Positions 45,363 through 57,254 of a DNA stretch of 64,000 bases are shown piece by piece. The stretch comes from Rhizobium sp. 007 (GTDB lineage Bacteria > Pseudomonadota > Alphaproteobacteria > Rhizobiales > Rhizobiaceae), in assembly GCF_015353075.1 (NCBI RefSeq), contig NZ_CP064187.1, positions 3,740,501 to 3,804,500 on the forward strand, read 5' to 3'. The position numbers and the translations under genes are program-made. Positions within the stretch are counted from its first letter, which is position 1. Every line of letters begins with the position of its first letter. The notes beneath the pieces were generated by a model. The model saw nothing but the letters and a program-made list of their open reading frames with translations. It did not search any database and was not told where the DNA came from.

Positions 45363-45392
45363 AACGTGCATAAACGTATATGAACGTGCACA
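45363..45392. promoter_or_regulatory. Three tandem 10-nt repeats, candidate DeoR operator
   Basis: AACGTGCATA (45363-45372), AACGTATATG (45373-45382) and AACGTGCACA (45383-45392) follow each other with no gap, so AACGT recurs once per helical turn on the same face. They lie 36 nt upstream of the deoR-type start codon, in the 239-nt divergent region. Confidence 0.6.
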
Positions 45393-45566
45393 CAATAGGC
45401 ATTGCCACACATTTCCTGACGCCTTGAAACCAGCCGCGTCAAAAGCCAGATAAATGAGAAAAATATTCGCAGTTGCCCAATTTCTTTGCAGTTTTCTACG
45501 CTTCGCCACGCTCTATTTTCTGCGATCTATCTGTCATCGAATTCCTCCCACATGGACCCGCAAAAC

Positions 45567-46340
45567 ATGAAACTCCTCAAGACCATCGCTGCCGCAGCCT
45601 TTATCTCGGCTGCTGCCTCCGTCTCCGCCCAGGCCGGCGAAAATCTCAACGCCATCAAGTCCGCAGGCGTTTTCAAGATCGGTACGGAAGGCACCTATGC
45701 GCCGTTCACCTACCATGACGAAAGCGGCAAGCTCGTGGGCTTCGACGTCGAGATCGGCGAAGCGGTTGCCGCCAAGCTCGGCGTCAAGGCCGAGTTCGTT
45801 GAAGGCAAGTGGGACGGCCTGATTGCCGGCCTCGACGCCAAGCGCTACGACACCGTCATCAACCAGGTCGGCATCACCGAAGCCCGCAAGCAGAAATACG
45901 ACTTCTCCGAGCCCTATATCGCCTCCAAGGCGGTGCTCATCGCCCGTGCAGACGACGACAGCATCAAGAGCTTCGCCGACCTGAAGGGCAAGAAATCTGC
46001 CCAGTCGTTGACGAGCAACTTCGGCAAGCTCGCCGAGCAGTCCGGCGCAGAGCTCGTCGGTACCGAAGGCTTCGACCAATCGATCCAGCTCGTGCTGACC
46101 GGCCGCGCCGACGCAACGATCAATGACAGCCTCTCTTTCCTGGACTTCAAGAAGCACAAGCCGGACGCAAATGTGAAGATTGCGGCCGAGCAGGAAAACG
46201 CCGACTACTCCGGGATTATCATCCGCAAGAAAGAGCCGGAACTGCTCGAGGCGATCAACAAGGCACTGGCAGACATCAAGGCAGACGGCACCTACAAGAA
46301 GATCGCCGATAAATATTTCGGCCAGGACGTATCGAAGTAA
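45567..46340 (+). CDS. Amino-acid ABC transporter, periplasmic binding protein
   Basis: A 257-aa family 3 solute-binding protein. The signal peptide (L-L-K-T-I-A-A-A-A-F-I-S-A-A-A-S) is followed by the mature domain with G-T-E-G-T-Y-A-P-F-T-Y and G-F-D-V-E-I, the polar amino-acid signature. The arginine/aspartate pair expected to bind an alpha-amino acid is present but the exact substrate is not evident. The ATG at 45567 gives a normal signal peptide; ATGs at 45552 and 45486 are alternatives. A hairpin separates it from the permease gene. Confidence 0.9.
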   Translation: MKLLKTIAAAAFISAAASVSAQAGENLNAIKSAGVFKIGTEGTYAPFTYHDESGKLVGFDVEIGEAVAAKLGVKAEFVEGKWDGLIAGLDAKRYDTVINQVGITEARKQKYDFSEPYIASKAVLIARADDDSIKSFADLKGKKSAQSLTSNFGKLAEQSGAELVGTEGFDQSIQLVLTGRADATINDSLSFLDFKKHKPDANVKIAAEQENADYSGIIIRKKEPELLEAINKALADIKADGTYKKIADKYFGQDVSK

Positions 46341-46395
46341 GCGCTTCGAATGGTCGGTTTCCTGCCGCTGGCACATCCTCTATATCTGCTGAAGA

Positions 46396-46429
46396 GCGTC
46401 CAGCGAAAACCCGCTGGACGCCCTTTCAT
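46396..46429 (+). terminator. Intra-operon hairpin after the binding-protein gene
   Basis: GCGTCCAGCG (46396-46405) and CGCTGGACGC (46412-46421) form a perfect 10-bp stem with a 6-nt loop, followed by CCTTTCATT. The weak T run suits partial termination or 3' stabilisation, giving more binding protein than permease. Confidence 0.65.
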
Positions 46430-46444
46430 TAAGGAAACACACCC

Positions 46445-47125
46445 GTGCCGCACTGGCTTCAACTGATGGCGGAATCGCTCCCCACGCTTTTGTGGGCCGG
46501 ACTGATCTTCACCATACCGCTGACCCTGCTCTCCTTCGTCTTCGGCCTGGCGCTCGGGCTGGTGACTGCCGTGGCACGCCTCTTCGGCCCGGCTCCCATC
46601 GCCTCAATCGCGCGGTTCTACGTCTGGGTCATCCGCGGCACGCCGCTGCTCGTGCAGCTCTTCGTCATCTTCTATGGCCTGCCGAGCCTCGGCATTCTGC
46701 TCGATGCTTTTCCGGCGGCTCTGATCGGCTTCACGCTGAACATCGGCGCTTACAGCTCCGAAATCATCCGGGCGGTCATCTCCTCCGTTTCGAAGGGACA
46801 ATGGGAAGCTGCCTATTCGATCGGCATGAACTGGCGGCAGGCGATGAGCCGCACGATCTTGCCGCAGGCCGGTCGTGTCGCCGTGCCGCCGCTTTCAAAT
46901 ACCTTCATTTCATTGGTCAAGGATACGTCGCTGGCGGCAGCAATCACCGTGCCGGAGCTCTTCCAGGCTGCACAGCGCATCGTTGCGACAACTTATGAGC
47001 CGCTGATCCTTTATATCGAGGCAGCGCTGATCTACCTCGTTTTGAGCTCCGTTCTCTCAGCGCTGCAGGTACGGCTCGAGCGCCGCTTCGCGCGCTACGG
47101 TGGCATGCTGGAGGCCAATGCATGA
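46445..47125 (+). CDS. Amino-acid ABC transporter permease
   Basis: A 226-aa HisM/GlnP-type permease with five or six membrane helices and the EAA loop around E-A-A-Y-S-I-G-M-N-W. R-G-T-P-L-L-V-Q-L is the hallmark of polar amino-acid permeases. It starts with GTG at 46445, with AAGGAA 8 nt upstream. Only one permease gene is present, so it probably forms a homodimer. It overlaps the ATPase gene by 4 nt. Confidence 0.92.
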   Translation: MPHWLQLMAESLPTLLWAGLIFTIPLTLLSFVFGLALGLVTAVARLFGPAPIASIARFYVWVIRGTPLLVQLFVIFYGLPSLGILLDAFPAALIGFTLNIGAYSSEIIRAVISSVSKGQWEAAYSIGMNWRQAMSRTILPQAGRVAVPPLSNTFISLVKDTSLAAAITVPELFQAAQRIVATTYEPLILYIEAALIYLVLSSVLSALQVRLERRFARYGGMLEANA

Positions 47126-47883
47126 TCGAGCTTTCCAACATCGAAAAGCGCTTCGGCGATGCCATCATCCTAAAGGATATCAGCATCCGCATCCCGGAAG
47201 GCACCGTCACTGCTCTCGTGGGTCCCTCCGGCGGCGGCAAGAGCACGCTGCTTCGCTGCATCAACCTGCTTGAGATTCCAACAGCTGGCTCGATCAGGAT
47301 TGGCGAAGAGACGCTGGATTTTGTGCCGGGAAGGCGGGTTGGTTGGCAAGCGATCCAGAAGATCCGCCGCCAGACTGGCATGGTCTTCCAGAATTTCCAG
47401 CTCTTCCCGCATCAAACCGCGATCGAAAACGTCATGGAAGGCCTGGTGACGGTCCTGAAATGGCCGAAAGAAAGGGCGCACGCCCGCGCTATGGAACTGC
47501 TGACCAAGGTCGATATGGCGCATAAGGCGGATGCCTGGCCCTCGACACTTTCCGGCGGCCAGCAGCAGCGCGTCGCGATCGCCCGTGCATTGGCTCCGTC
47601 ACCGCGCGTCCTTCTCTGTGACGAGCCGACTTCGGCACTCGATCCCGAACTTTCGGCGGAAGTCGTCGATGTTCTCGGCCGGCTGGCCAGCGAAGGCACG
47701 ACCATGGTCATGGCGACGCATGATCTGCGGCTCGCCTCGAAGATCGCCCACAACGTCGTGTTCCTGGAAGCAGGAAACGTCGTCGAAACCGGCACGGCGA
47801 AGTCCATCTTCACGGCGCCGGAACGCGAGCGCACCAAACGCTTCATCTCGACGATCAACGCCGCACATACCTACGATATCTAG
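47122..47883 (+). CDS. Amino-acid ABC transporter ATP-binding protein
   Basis: A 253-aa GlnQ-type ATPase: Walker A G-P-S-G-G-G-K-S-T, Q-loop in F-Q-N-F-Q-L-F-P-H, signature L-S-G-G-Q-Q-Q-R-V-A-I-A-R-A and Walker B L-L-C-D-E-P-T-S-A-L-D. Its ATG overlaps the permease stop (ATGA), ensuring coupled synthesis. It energises uptake of an amino acid by the two preceding gene products. Confidence 0.94.
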   Translation: MIELSNIEKRFGDAIILKDISIRIPEGTVTALVGPSGGGKSTLLRCINLLEIPTAGSIRIGEETLDFVPGRRVGWQAIQKIRRQTGMVFQNFQLFPHQTAIENVMEGLVTVLKWPKERAHARAMELLTKVDMAHKADAWPSTLSGGQQQRVAIARALAPSPRVLLCDEPTSALDPELSAEVVDVLGRLASEGTTMVMATHDLRLASKIAHNVVFLEAGNVVETGTAKSIFTAPERERTKRFISTINAAHTYDI

Positions 47884-48348
47884 ACTACGCCCTAAGGCCG
47901 GGTGACCCGTTTCACAATATGCAGGTATCGAGGATTGCGTGATCTATCCTCGCACAGAGCCCCTTGAATTCATCGATCTCCGCAATGGAGTATAGGATTT
48001 CTTGGGTGATCCGTATCGTGGAGGTATCGAGCGTGTTCATCCATTCATCCATCCATTTCCACCCAATAAGTCAGGTGGTCCGCGAGCCACTCATCACGTC
48101 CATGAATCGATGGCACCTGACCGATCATACGTCGTTGGACGCGTACTATGGCGACCGGCGCTATTGAGGAACGAAAATCTAGGTAGCGAGGCATGGATGG
48201 CGCATCTTTTCCTGTCCCGCTCGGTTCAAACCCTCGAAACCGTGATTATTTTCGGCTCTGTCCACCAATAGCGGCCCTCATGCTACTTGAATAATATGCA
48301 CATCACGGGCGAAAAAGGTCTGAGTGGTCTGTGCCCTTGGAGGACGCG
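47884..48348. other. 465-nt region without a recognisable gene
   Basis: I see no conserved coding sequence. A short CGGG/CCCG hairpin follows the ATPase gene (about 47898-47911), too weak to call a terminator. A simple-sequence stretch of repeated CATC/CATT units lies near 48037-48061. An open frame at 47964-48167 has no ribosome-binding site and unremarkable composition. The region may be the remains of a lost gene. Confidence 0.35.
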
Positions 48349-49155
48349 ATGACAGTTCCAACACTGGATCGTGTGTTTGGCCGTGTGGCTTTCGGGGCCG
48401 ATCCGTCCAATTATCATGCTGCCCGACCGCGCTATCCTGAAGAAACATGGCAGCTGTTGCGCGAGCGTTCTGACCTTGGACCCGGCATTGATATTCTGGA
48501 GATCGGCGCTGGTACTGGGCTTGCAACGGCAGAATTGCTGGCGCACAAGCCGCGGCTGCTTGCAGCGGTTGAACCTGACATGAGGCTGGCAGACTTCCTG
48601 CGAACCTTGATCGCGGTTGACTGCTTGCGGGTGCTCGCGCTGCCATTTGAAGACGCAAATCTGGAGCCTGCCTCGTTCGACCTGGTTGCAAGTGCGACGG
48701 CTTTTCACTGGCTGGACGCTGCGCCTGCTCTGAAACGAATTCATGGATTGCTGCGACCGGGCGGCGCCGTCGCCCTTTGGTGGAACGTCTTTGGCGATGA
48801 AAGTCGGCCCGATCCCTTTCATGATGCCACCACGCATTTGTTCGTTGGCCATTGTGCCAGCCTGTCAGCGGGTGGGCCCGACAGTTCTCCTTATGCGCTT
48901 GATGCGGATGCACGAATTCGGGAGATGACGGATGCTGGGTTCATACCCGATCCTCCTGAATTTATCCGCTGGACATTGAGGCTTGATGCGTCCGGCGTGC
49001 GCAGCCTTTATGCCACCTACTCTAATGTTTCCGCCCTTGCGCCTTCGGAGCAGGCCCATCTGCTCGATGCTTTGGCCGAGATTGTTACAGGGCAGTTTGC
49101 GGGCCGCGTAGATCGCAACATGACAACTGCAATCTATACCGCCCGGCGCGCGTAG
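48349..49155 (+). CDS. Class I SAM-dependent methyltransferase
   Basis: A 268-aa methyltransferase. Motif I L-E-I-G-A-G-T-G-L-A (about 49-58) binds SAM, and A-T-A-F-H-W-L-D near 116 is typical of the methyltransferase 11/25 group acting on small molecules. GGAGGA 6 nt before the ATG at 48349 supports this start over the GTG at 48331. The neighbours are unrelated and the substrate is unknown. Confidence 0.85.
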   Translation: MTVPTLDRVFGRVAFGADPSNYHAARPRYPEETWQLLRERSDLGPGIDILEIGAGTGLATAELLAHKPRLLAAVEPDMRLADFLRTLIAVDCLRVLALPFEDANLEPASFDLVASATAFHWLDAAPALKRIHGLLRPGGAVALWWNVFGDESRPDPFHDATTHLFVGHCASLSAGGPDSSPYALDADARIREMTDAGFIPDPPEFIRWTLRLDASGVRSLYATYSNVSALAPSEQAHLLDALAEIVTGQFAGRVDRNMTTAIYTARRA

Positions 49156-49336
49156 CTCCAGACAAGCGCTGCCGGTTTGGGGCGCATTTCCGGGATGAAA
49201 AGATAGGATTTCGTGCGCGATCCAGCTCCGACAGCTCAAACGCTTGTCCGCTGGAGGGCCGCTCCGAAAAATGATCTTTCGGCTACGGTTTCAAGCGTCA
49301 GATTTTCACCACTCGGTCCCGCGCCGCAGCGCTCGT

Positions 49337-49897
49337 TTACTTCGAGCGCGCCGCTTTCAGCGCATTGCCCCACCAGGCCAGCTGATCGAGCTGCTTGCCG
49401 GCGGCATCGATAAGGTGCTGGTAGTCGTTGAGGCTTTTACCTTCCCTGGCAACGCCGATATATTCGGGCAGAGAAATATGGACGCCCGTCTTCACCGAAG
49501 CCGCGCCCATTTCTACGAAGATCACGCGAAGCTGTTCGACGGCACGCGCAGCACCGACACCGCCATACCCAACGAAGGCAACCGGTTTGTGGATGAATTC
49601 GCCGAGGTCGATGGCATTCTTGAGCACGGCCGTCGGGCCGTGATTGTATTCGGCAACGGTGAAGATAAAGGCGTCAAACTCGCGCAGCTTCTTCTTCCAG
49701 CGCTCCGCCGTCTTGCTCTCAGCTTCCAGCGCACGTGCTTCACCGAAGAAAGCCATGGGGTAGTCGAGGAGATCGACCACCTCGACCTCAAACTCCGGCC
49801 GCTGCGCGGCAATCTCGGCAATCCACTTCGCCGGATGATCGGCAAAGCGGCCGATGCGCGTGCTTCCAACGACAACTGCAATCTTGAGGTTGTTCAT
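49337..49897 (-). CDS. NAD(P)H-dependent FMN reductase
   Basis: A 186-aa flavodoxin-fold protein. G-S-T-R-I-G-R (11-17) binds the FMN phosphate and V-A-E-Y-N-H-G-P-T-A-V-L-K-N-A-I-D is the family signature near 80. Such enzymes reduce flavins, quinones or azo compounds. It ends 181 nt from the methyltransferase gene and starts upstream of pyc's 3' end; no operon partner is evident. Confidence 0.9.
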   Translation of the reverse strand: MNNLKIAVVVGSTRIGRFADHPAKWIAEIAAQRPEFEVEVVDLLDYPMAFFGEARALEAESKTAERWKKKLREFDAFIFTVAEYNHGPTAVLKNAIDLGEFIHKPVAFVGYGGVGAARAVEQLRVIFVEMGAASVKTGVHISLPEYIGVAREGKSLNDYQHLIDAAGKQLDQLAWWGNALKAARSK

Positions 49898-49966
49898 TTT
49901 CGGCCCTTCCTGTCCATTACACGCAAGGGCGGCCCGGGTAGGCCACCCTAGCCCTTCGGCTTCCGG

Positions 49967-53431
<3,465 letters not shown>

Positions 53432-53559
53432 TGCGCTCTCCTCACGGCATCGAAGCGGGCAATGCTGCACCCGCGAAGGAAATTCTTAACGCGCCGTTAC
53501 AGAAAGTTCAATTTCCCTTGCGAAATAGAATTTCCCAAATGCGAGGGTCGCGCGCCAAA

Positions 53560-54300
53560 TTAGGTAACGAGCCCGTGCCGGAAAGCCAGCGCCACCGCCT
53601 GCTGGCGGTTCTTGGCCTTCAGCTTGTCCTGCAGCCCATTCATATACCAATCGACCGTGTGGTTCGATATGCTGAGCAACTTGCTGATCTCCATCGAGGT
53701 CAGGCCGTCGGCCAAATAGTGCAGGATTTCGAGCTCGCGGCGCGTCGGCGGCAAATTGAGCAATGAAGCGCTTTCGAGTGCCTTCGCTTCGCCCTTGAGA
53801 TCAAGCAGCCGCCAGAACGCTTTGCGGGCAACCGTTTCGAACAACGACATCTCGACCGGCGACAATTCGACAGGCCCACCGCCGACGCTTAAGTTTCCGA
53901 GCACGCCGCTCTTGCCGTGAATGGGGAAGATGTAACCGTCGCGGAGGCCGTGGGCATGGGCATCCGCCATCATCTGTTCCATTCGCCGCTGGTGCGGATC
54001 GCGGCGGTAGGCGGCAAGGCTTTCCTTCCATCGAAATGGCCTTTGCGCCTGCGCCAGATACCGGACTGTTGGATCTATGAGGACATATTTTTTTGCAACA
54101 TATGTTTGCGGCCACTTCTCGGGCCAATGCCCGGCAAGTACGAGACCCCAGGGATCTTGGCTCTGCTTCAGGTGACGCAGCAATCCATAATACTCGAAGC
54201 CATAGGAATGAACGGCCCGCCGGAGTTCCTCAACGACGGTTTCGGGCTTCGTGCATTCCTCTATGACGACGAGCAATTGAACCAAAGAATGAATATTCAC
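53560..54300 (-). CDS. LuxR-type quorum-sensing regulator, no synthase nearby
   Basis: A 246-aa LuxR-family protein with an N-terminal autoinducer-binding domain (about 15-165) and C-terminal LuxR helix-turn-helix (about 180-240, T-R-R-E-L-E-I-L to S-N-H-T-V-D-W-Y). The residues equivalent to TraR Trp57, Tyr61, Asp70, Pro71 and Trp85 are all present at correct spacing (here Trp63, Tyr67, Asp76, Pro77, Trp91), so an acyl-homoserine lactone should bind. There is no luxI gene in the window. A GTG at 54300 with AAGGGG upstream is the best start. It may be the ExpR-type orphan regulator of R. leguminosarum, but I cannot confirm that. Confidence 0.87.
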   Translation of the reverse strand: MNIHSLVQLLVVIEECTKPETVVEELRRAVHSYGFEYYGLLRHLKQSQDPWGLVLAGHWPEKWPQTYVAKKYVLIDPTVRYLAQAQRPFRWKESLAAYRRDPHQRRMEQMMADAHAHGLRDGYIFPIHGKSGVLGNLSVGGGPVELSPVEMSLFETVARKAFWRLLDLKGEAKALESASLLNLPPTRRELEILHYLADGLTSMEISKLLSISNHTVDWYMNGLQDKLKAKNRQQAVALAFRHGLVT

Positions 54301-54506
54301 AAAAAGCCCCTTGCCCGGCAATGGGCGATCGGTGAAGTCCGTCGGTCGGACCACCTGAACGTGGCAACGACGGTCTTCGATTAACAAGCTGGCTTCATAT
54401 AAGGTTTATGGATTGCTAAAGCTTGGTTTAAATACAAGTGGAAATTGTTGCACTCCCAATCGGTTGAGCAGCTTTGCGCTGCGGTTATCCTGTCGCATCC
54501 TGCAGA

Positions 54507-54556
54507 AACACCTCACCTGAATGCGCCGTTAATCGTCGGTTCAGGTGTTTTTTCAT
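54507..54556 (+). terminator. Terminator-like hairpin in the ndvA leader
   Basis: CACCTGAA (54514-54521) pairs with TTCAGGTG (54540-54547), closely followed by a T run, 50 nt before ndvA. The 304-nt gap 54301-54604 has no ORF. The hairpin is either an attenuator of ndvA or the end of a short non-coding RNA. GCAGC/GCTGC near 54470 would be a second stem. Confidence 0.5.
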
Positions 54557-54604
54557 AGCATCGCGCCATTCCGTTTTTTGCAGATGCACACAAGAGGTAC
54601 CGCC

Positions 54605-56368
54605 GTGTCGTTATTCAAGGTCTATGCAAGAGCTTTGCGCTACCTTGGCGCTTACAAGCTCCGCGTATCCCTGGTGGTCGTTGCGAACATTGTTCTGGCT
54701 GCGATCACGATCGCGGAGCCTGTTCTGTTTGGTCGCATCATCGACGCCATTTCAGGCAATGGCGAGGTCAAGCCCATTCTGTTCATGTGGGCCGGATTTG
54801 CCGTCTTCAATACGATCGCCTTCGTTCTTGTCGCCCGCGAGGCGGACAGGCTGGCCCATGGCCGGCGCGCGACTTTGCTGACGGAAGCATTTGGCCGCAT
54901 CATCTCGATGCCGCTCTCCTGGCATCACCAGCGCGGCACGTCGAACGCGTTGCATACCCTGCTGCGCGCTTGCGAAACGCTCTTCGGCCTCTGGCTCGAA
55001 TTCATGCGTAATCACCTCTCGACCGCCGTCGCCATTGCGCTTCTGGTCCCGACCGCCATGGCCATGGACCTGAGATTGTCCGGCGTGCTGGTCGTGCTTG
55101 GTCTTGCCTACTGGCTGATCGGCCGTCTGGTCATGAGCCGCACGAAGGACGGACAGGCTTCGGTCGAGGACCACTATCACACCGTTTTCTCGCATGTGAG
55201 CGACTCGATCAGCAACGTTTCGGTGCTGCACAGCTACAACCGCATTGAAGCTGAAACCAAGGCGCTCAAGGGCTTTGCCGACCGTCTGCTGCAGGCTCAG
55301 TACCCGGTCCTCGACTGGTGGGCCCTTGCCGGTGCTCTGAACCGAATGGCATCGACCATCGCCATGATGATCATCCTTGTGATCGGCACGCTTCTGGTGC
55401 AGGCCGGCGAACTGCGGATCGGTGACGTCATAGCCTTCATTGGCTTTGCAAACCTTTTGATCTCGCGCCTCGACCAGATGCGCCAGTTCGCCACGCAGAT
55501 TTTCGAAGCCCGCGCGAAGCTTGAAGACTTCTATACGCTCGAAGACTCCGTTCGCGAGCGCGAAGAACCGGCGGGCAATGCCGACATCAAGGACGTCAAG
55601 GGCGAAGTCGAATTCCGCGACGTATCCTTCGGCTTCGGCAACTCGTCGCAGGGCCTGCACAATGTCTCCTTCTCGGTGAAGGCTGGCCAGACAGTCGCGA
55701 TCGTAGGCCCGACAGGTGCGGGCAAGACGACGCTCGTCAATCTGCTGCAGCGCGTCTACGATCCGGACAGCGGCCAGATCCTGGTGGATAGCCACGACAT
55801 CACCAAGGTCACCCGCAGGTCGCTGCGCCGTTATATCGCCACCGTGTTCCAGGATGCGGGTCTGCTGAACCGTTCGATCAGCGACAATATCCGCCTTGGC
55901 CGCGAAGGTGCCAGCGAAGAAGAGATGCGCCGTGCTGCCGAAGCGGCAGCCGCGGCGGACTTCATTGAGACGCGCGAGGAACAGTATGACACGCATGTCG
56001 GCGAGCGTGGCAACAGGCTCTCGGGCGGGGAGCGCCAGCGCGTGGCCATCGCCCGCGCCATCCTCAAGGATGCGCCGATCCTGGTTCTCGACGAGGCGAC
56101 CAGTGCGCTCGACGTGGAGACCGAGAACCGCGTGAAGGCTGCAATCGACAACCTTCGCCAGAACCGGACCACCTTTATCATCGCGCACCGCCTCTCGACG
56201 GTTCGTGAAGCAGACAAGGTGCTCTTCCTCGACAATGGCCGGATCGTCGAACAGGGTAGTTTCGATGAACTCAGCCACAGCAACGGCCGCTTTGCAGCGC
56301 TGCTTCGCGCCAGCGGTATCCTGACGGACGAGGAAGTCCGCAAGGCTCATACGACCGAAGCTGCTTAA
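54605..56368 (+). CDS. ndvA: Cyclic beta-1,2-glucan ABC exporter
   Basis: A 587-aa ABC exporter half-transporter, as in Sinorhizobium NdvA. Six membrane helices (about 20-310) precede an ATPase domain with G-P-T-G-A-G-K-T, L-S-G-G-E-R-Q-R and L-D-E-A-T-S-A-L-D. It moves cyclic beta-1,2-glucan made by NdvB to the periplasm, which is needed for osmoadaptation and nodule invasion. GTG at 54605 is the start (S-L-F-K-V-Y-A-R-A-L follows), with AAGAGGT 5 nt upstream. NdvB and OpgC, its pathway partners, are encoded 3-4 kb to the right. Confidence 0.95.
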   Translation: MSLFKVYARALRYLGAYKLRVSLVVVANIVLAAITIAEPVLFGRIIDAISGNGEVKPILFMWAGFAVFNTIAFVLVAREADRLAHGRRATLLTEAFGRIISMPLSWHHQRGTSNALHTLLRACETLFGLWLEFMRNHLSTAVAIALLVPTAMAMDLRLSGVLVVLGLAYWLIGRLVMSRTKDGQASVEDHYHTVFSHVSDSISNVSVLHSYNRIEAETKALKGFADRLLQAQYPVLDWWALAGALNRMASTIAMMIILVIGTLLVQAGELRIGDVIAFIGFANLLISRLDQMRQFATQIFEARAKLEDFYTLEDSVREREEPAGNADIKDVKGEVEFRDVSFGFGNSSQGLHNVSFSVKAGQTVAIVGPTGAGKTTLVNLLQRVYDPDSGQILVDSHDITKVTRRSLRRYIATVFQDAGLLNRSISDNIRLGREGASEEEMRRAAEAAAAADFIETREEQYDTHVGERGNRLSGGERQRVAIARAILKDAPILVLDEATSALDVETENRVKAAIDNLRQNRTTFIIAHRLSTVREADKVLFLDNGRIVEQGSFDELSHSNGRFAALLRASGILTDEEVRKAHTTEAA

Positions 56369-56390
56369 CCAGGTTCGAAAACCAAATTGC

Positions 56391-56422
56391 AAGGCCGGAG
56401 GGAAAACCTTCCGGCCTTTTTT
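56391..56422 (+). terminator. Terminator of ndvA
   Basis: AAGGCCGGA pairs with TCCGGCCTT around a GGGAAAACCT loop, followed by six T, 22 nt after the ndvA stop. Confidence 0.9.
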
Positions 56423-56509
56423 ATCGGGGTTAGAAACTCGGGACGCGCTGCAAGTGAGGTCGTTGCCGACTCCCGCCGCCGCGAAGTGGAATTCGATGCT
56501 AAAATAACG

Positions 56510-56707
56510 CTATGGCTTTCGGGGTACTGAGCTCCTGTCCGCTACTGCCCCAGGCCTTTTGGTAACAATCGCGGACCGCCTTGAGCCAATGAACGAAATG
56601 GGGAAGGCCGAGCGGCGCGCTTCCCAGGATGGATCGTAATCGAGCCGCCATTCGCCTTCGAAAGTCATCTGTGCGACGGGGAAGGTTTCGTAGAAGATCT
56701 TTGTCAT
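56510..56707 (-). pseudogene. hipA remnant (truncated toxin kinase)
   Basis: About 40 residues match the N-terminus of HipA-type toxins (F-E-G-E-W-R-L-D-Y-D-P-S-W, then A-F-P-I-S). The frame then passes into 24 unrelated residues and stops. A full HipA has about 400-440 residues with a kinase domain, none of which remains. It begins in an ATGA overlap with the antitoxin gene, the normal hipBA arrangement, so a genuine module was deleted downstream. The remaining fragment cannot be a kinase. Confidence 0.7.
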
Positions 56708-56976
56708 CGACCATCACCGAAGTTCGGCAGGAAGCCGAGATCATCTTCGGATGCTGCTGGGGACGCTTGGGCTGTGGTCAGGTCGCCGAGCTCAATGCCC
56801 ACCGTGCGCGCGACGATCAGCGCCTTTTCGAGTTGGCAGCTCGGCTTGCCGGATTCGAGTTCGACAATGAAACGCTCGCCCGTTCCGGAACGGGTGGCAA
56901 GCTCGGTCTGGGTCCAGCCGAGGCCTTTGCGTTTTTCTCTGACGGCAGTGCCGAAATCACGTGCAGACTTGAACAT
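56704..56976 (-). CDS. HipB-like helix-turn-helix antitoxin
   Basis: A 90-aa XRE-family protein. The helix-turn-helix spans about residues 10-62 (L-G-W-T-Q-T-E-L-A-T-R-S-G-T-G-E-R-F-I-V-E-L-E-S-G-K), followed by a short acidic tail. It is intact although its toxin partner is truncated. Two identical TACCGATCGG repeats upstream are a likely operator. It may survive as an autonomous repressor. Confidence 0.82.
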   Translation of the reverse strand: MFKSARDFGTAVREKRKGLGWTQTELATRSGTGERFIVELESGKPSCQLEKALIVARTVGIELGDLTTAQASPAASEDDLGFLPNFGDGR

Positions 56977-57036
56977 CCAGCATCTCCTGTGGCGGCTTAC
57001 CGTTCAGGAAGGTTCTTTAATTTTCAATGCGCTTCT

Positions 57037-57087
57037 TACCGATCGGGAAGTCATTCGGCAGGGAGGCGATAAAAACGTACCGATCGG
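57037..57087. promoter_or_regulatory. Candidate operator repeats upstream of hipB
   Basis: TACCGATCGG occurs at 57037-57046 and again at 57078-57087, 41 nt (about four helical turns) apart. Each contains the palindrome CCGATCGG and each is followed by AAGT, the first after an extra G. The first copy is 61 nt from the hipB start codon. Confidence 0.5.
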
Positions 57088-57254
57088 AAGTTTTTACCGT
57101 GCGAAGCTGTGAGGCTGAGGCCTTCGGCCTTTGATTTGTTTGGACTTTGTTCAGTGACGGCTGACGAATTATAAATCGATATGGGCTGAGTAACCTCAGA
57201 CGGGTCTCAAGGCCTTGATGCCGTGACAGCTGCGGCAGCGGACAGTTTATCGCG

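Noticed and set aside
47964..48167. 67-codon open frame after the amino-acid transporter
   Set aside because: No Shine-Dalgarno, no recognisable motif and part of it is simple-sequence DNA; recorded only as an unexplained gap.
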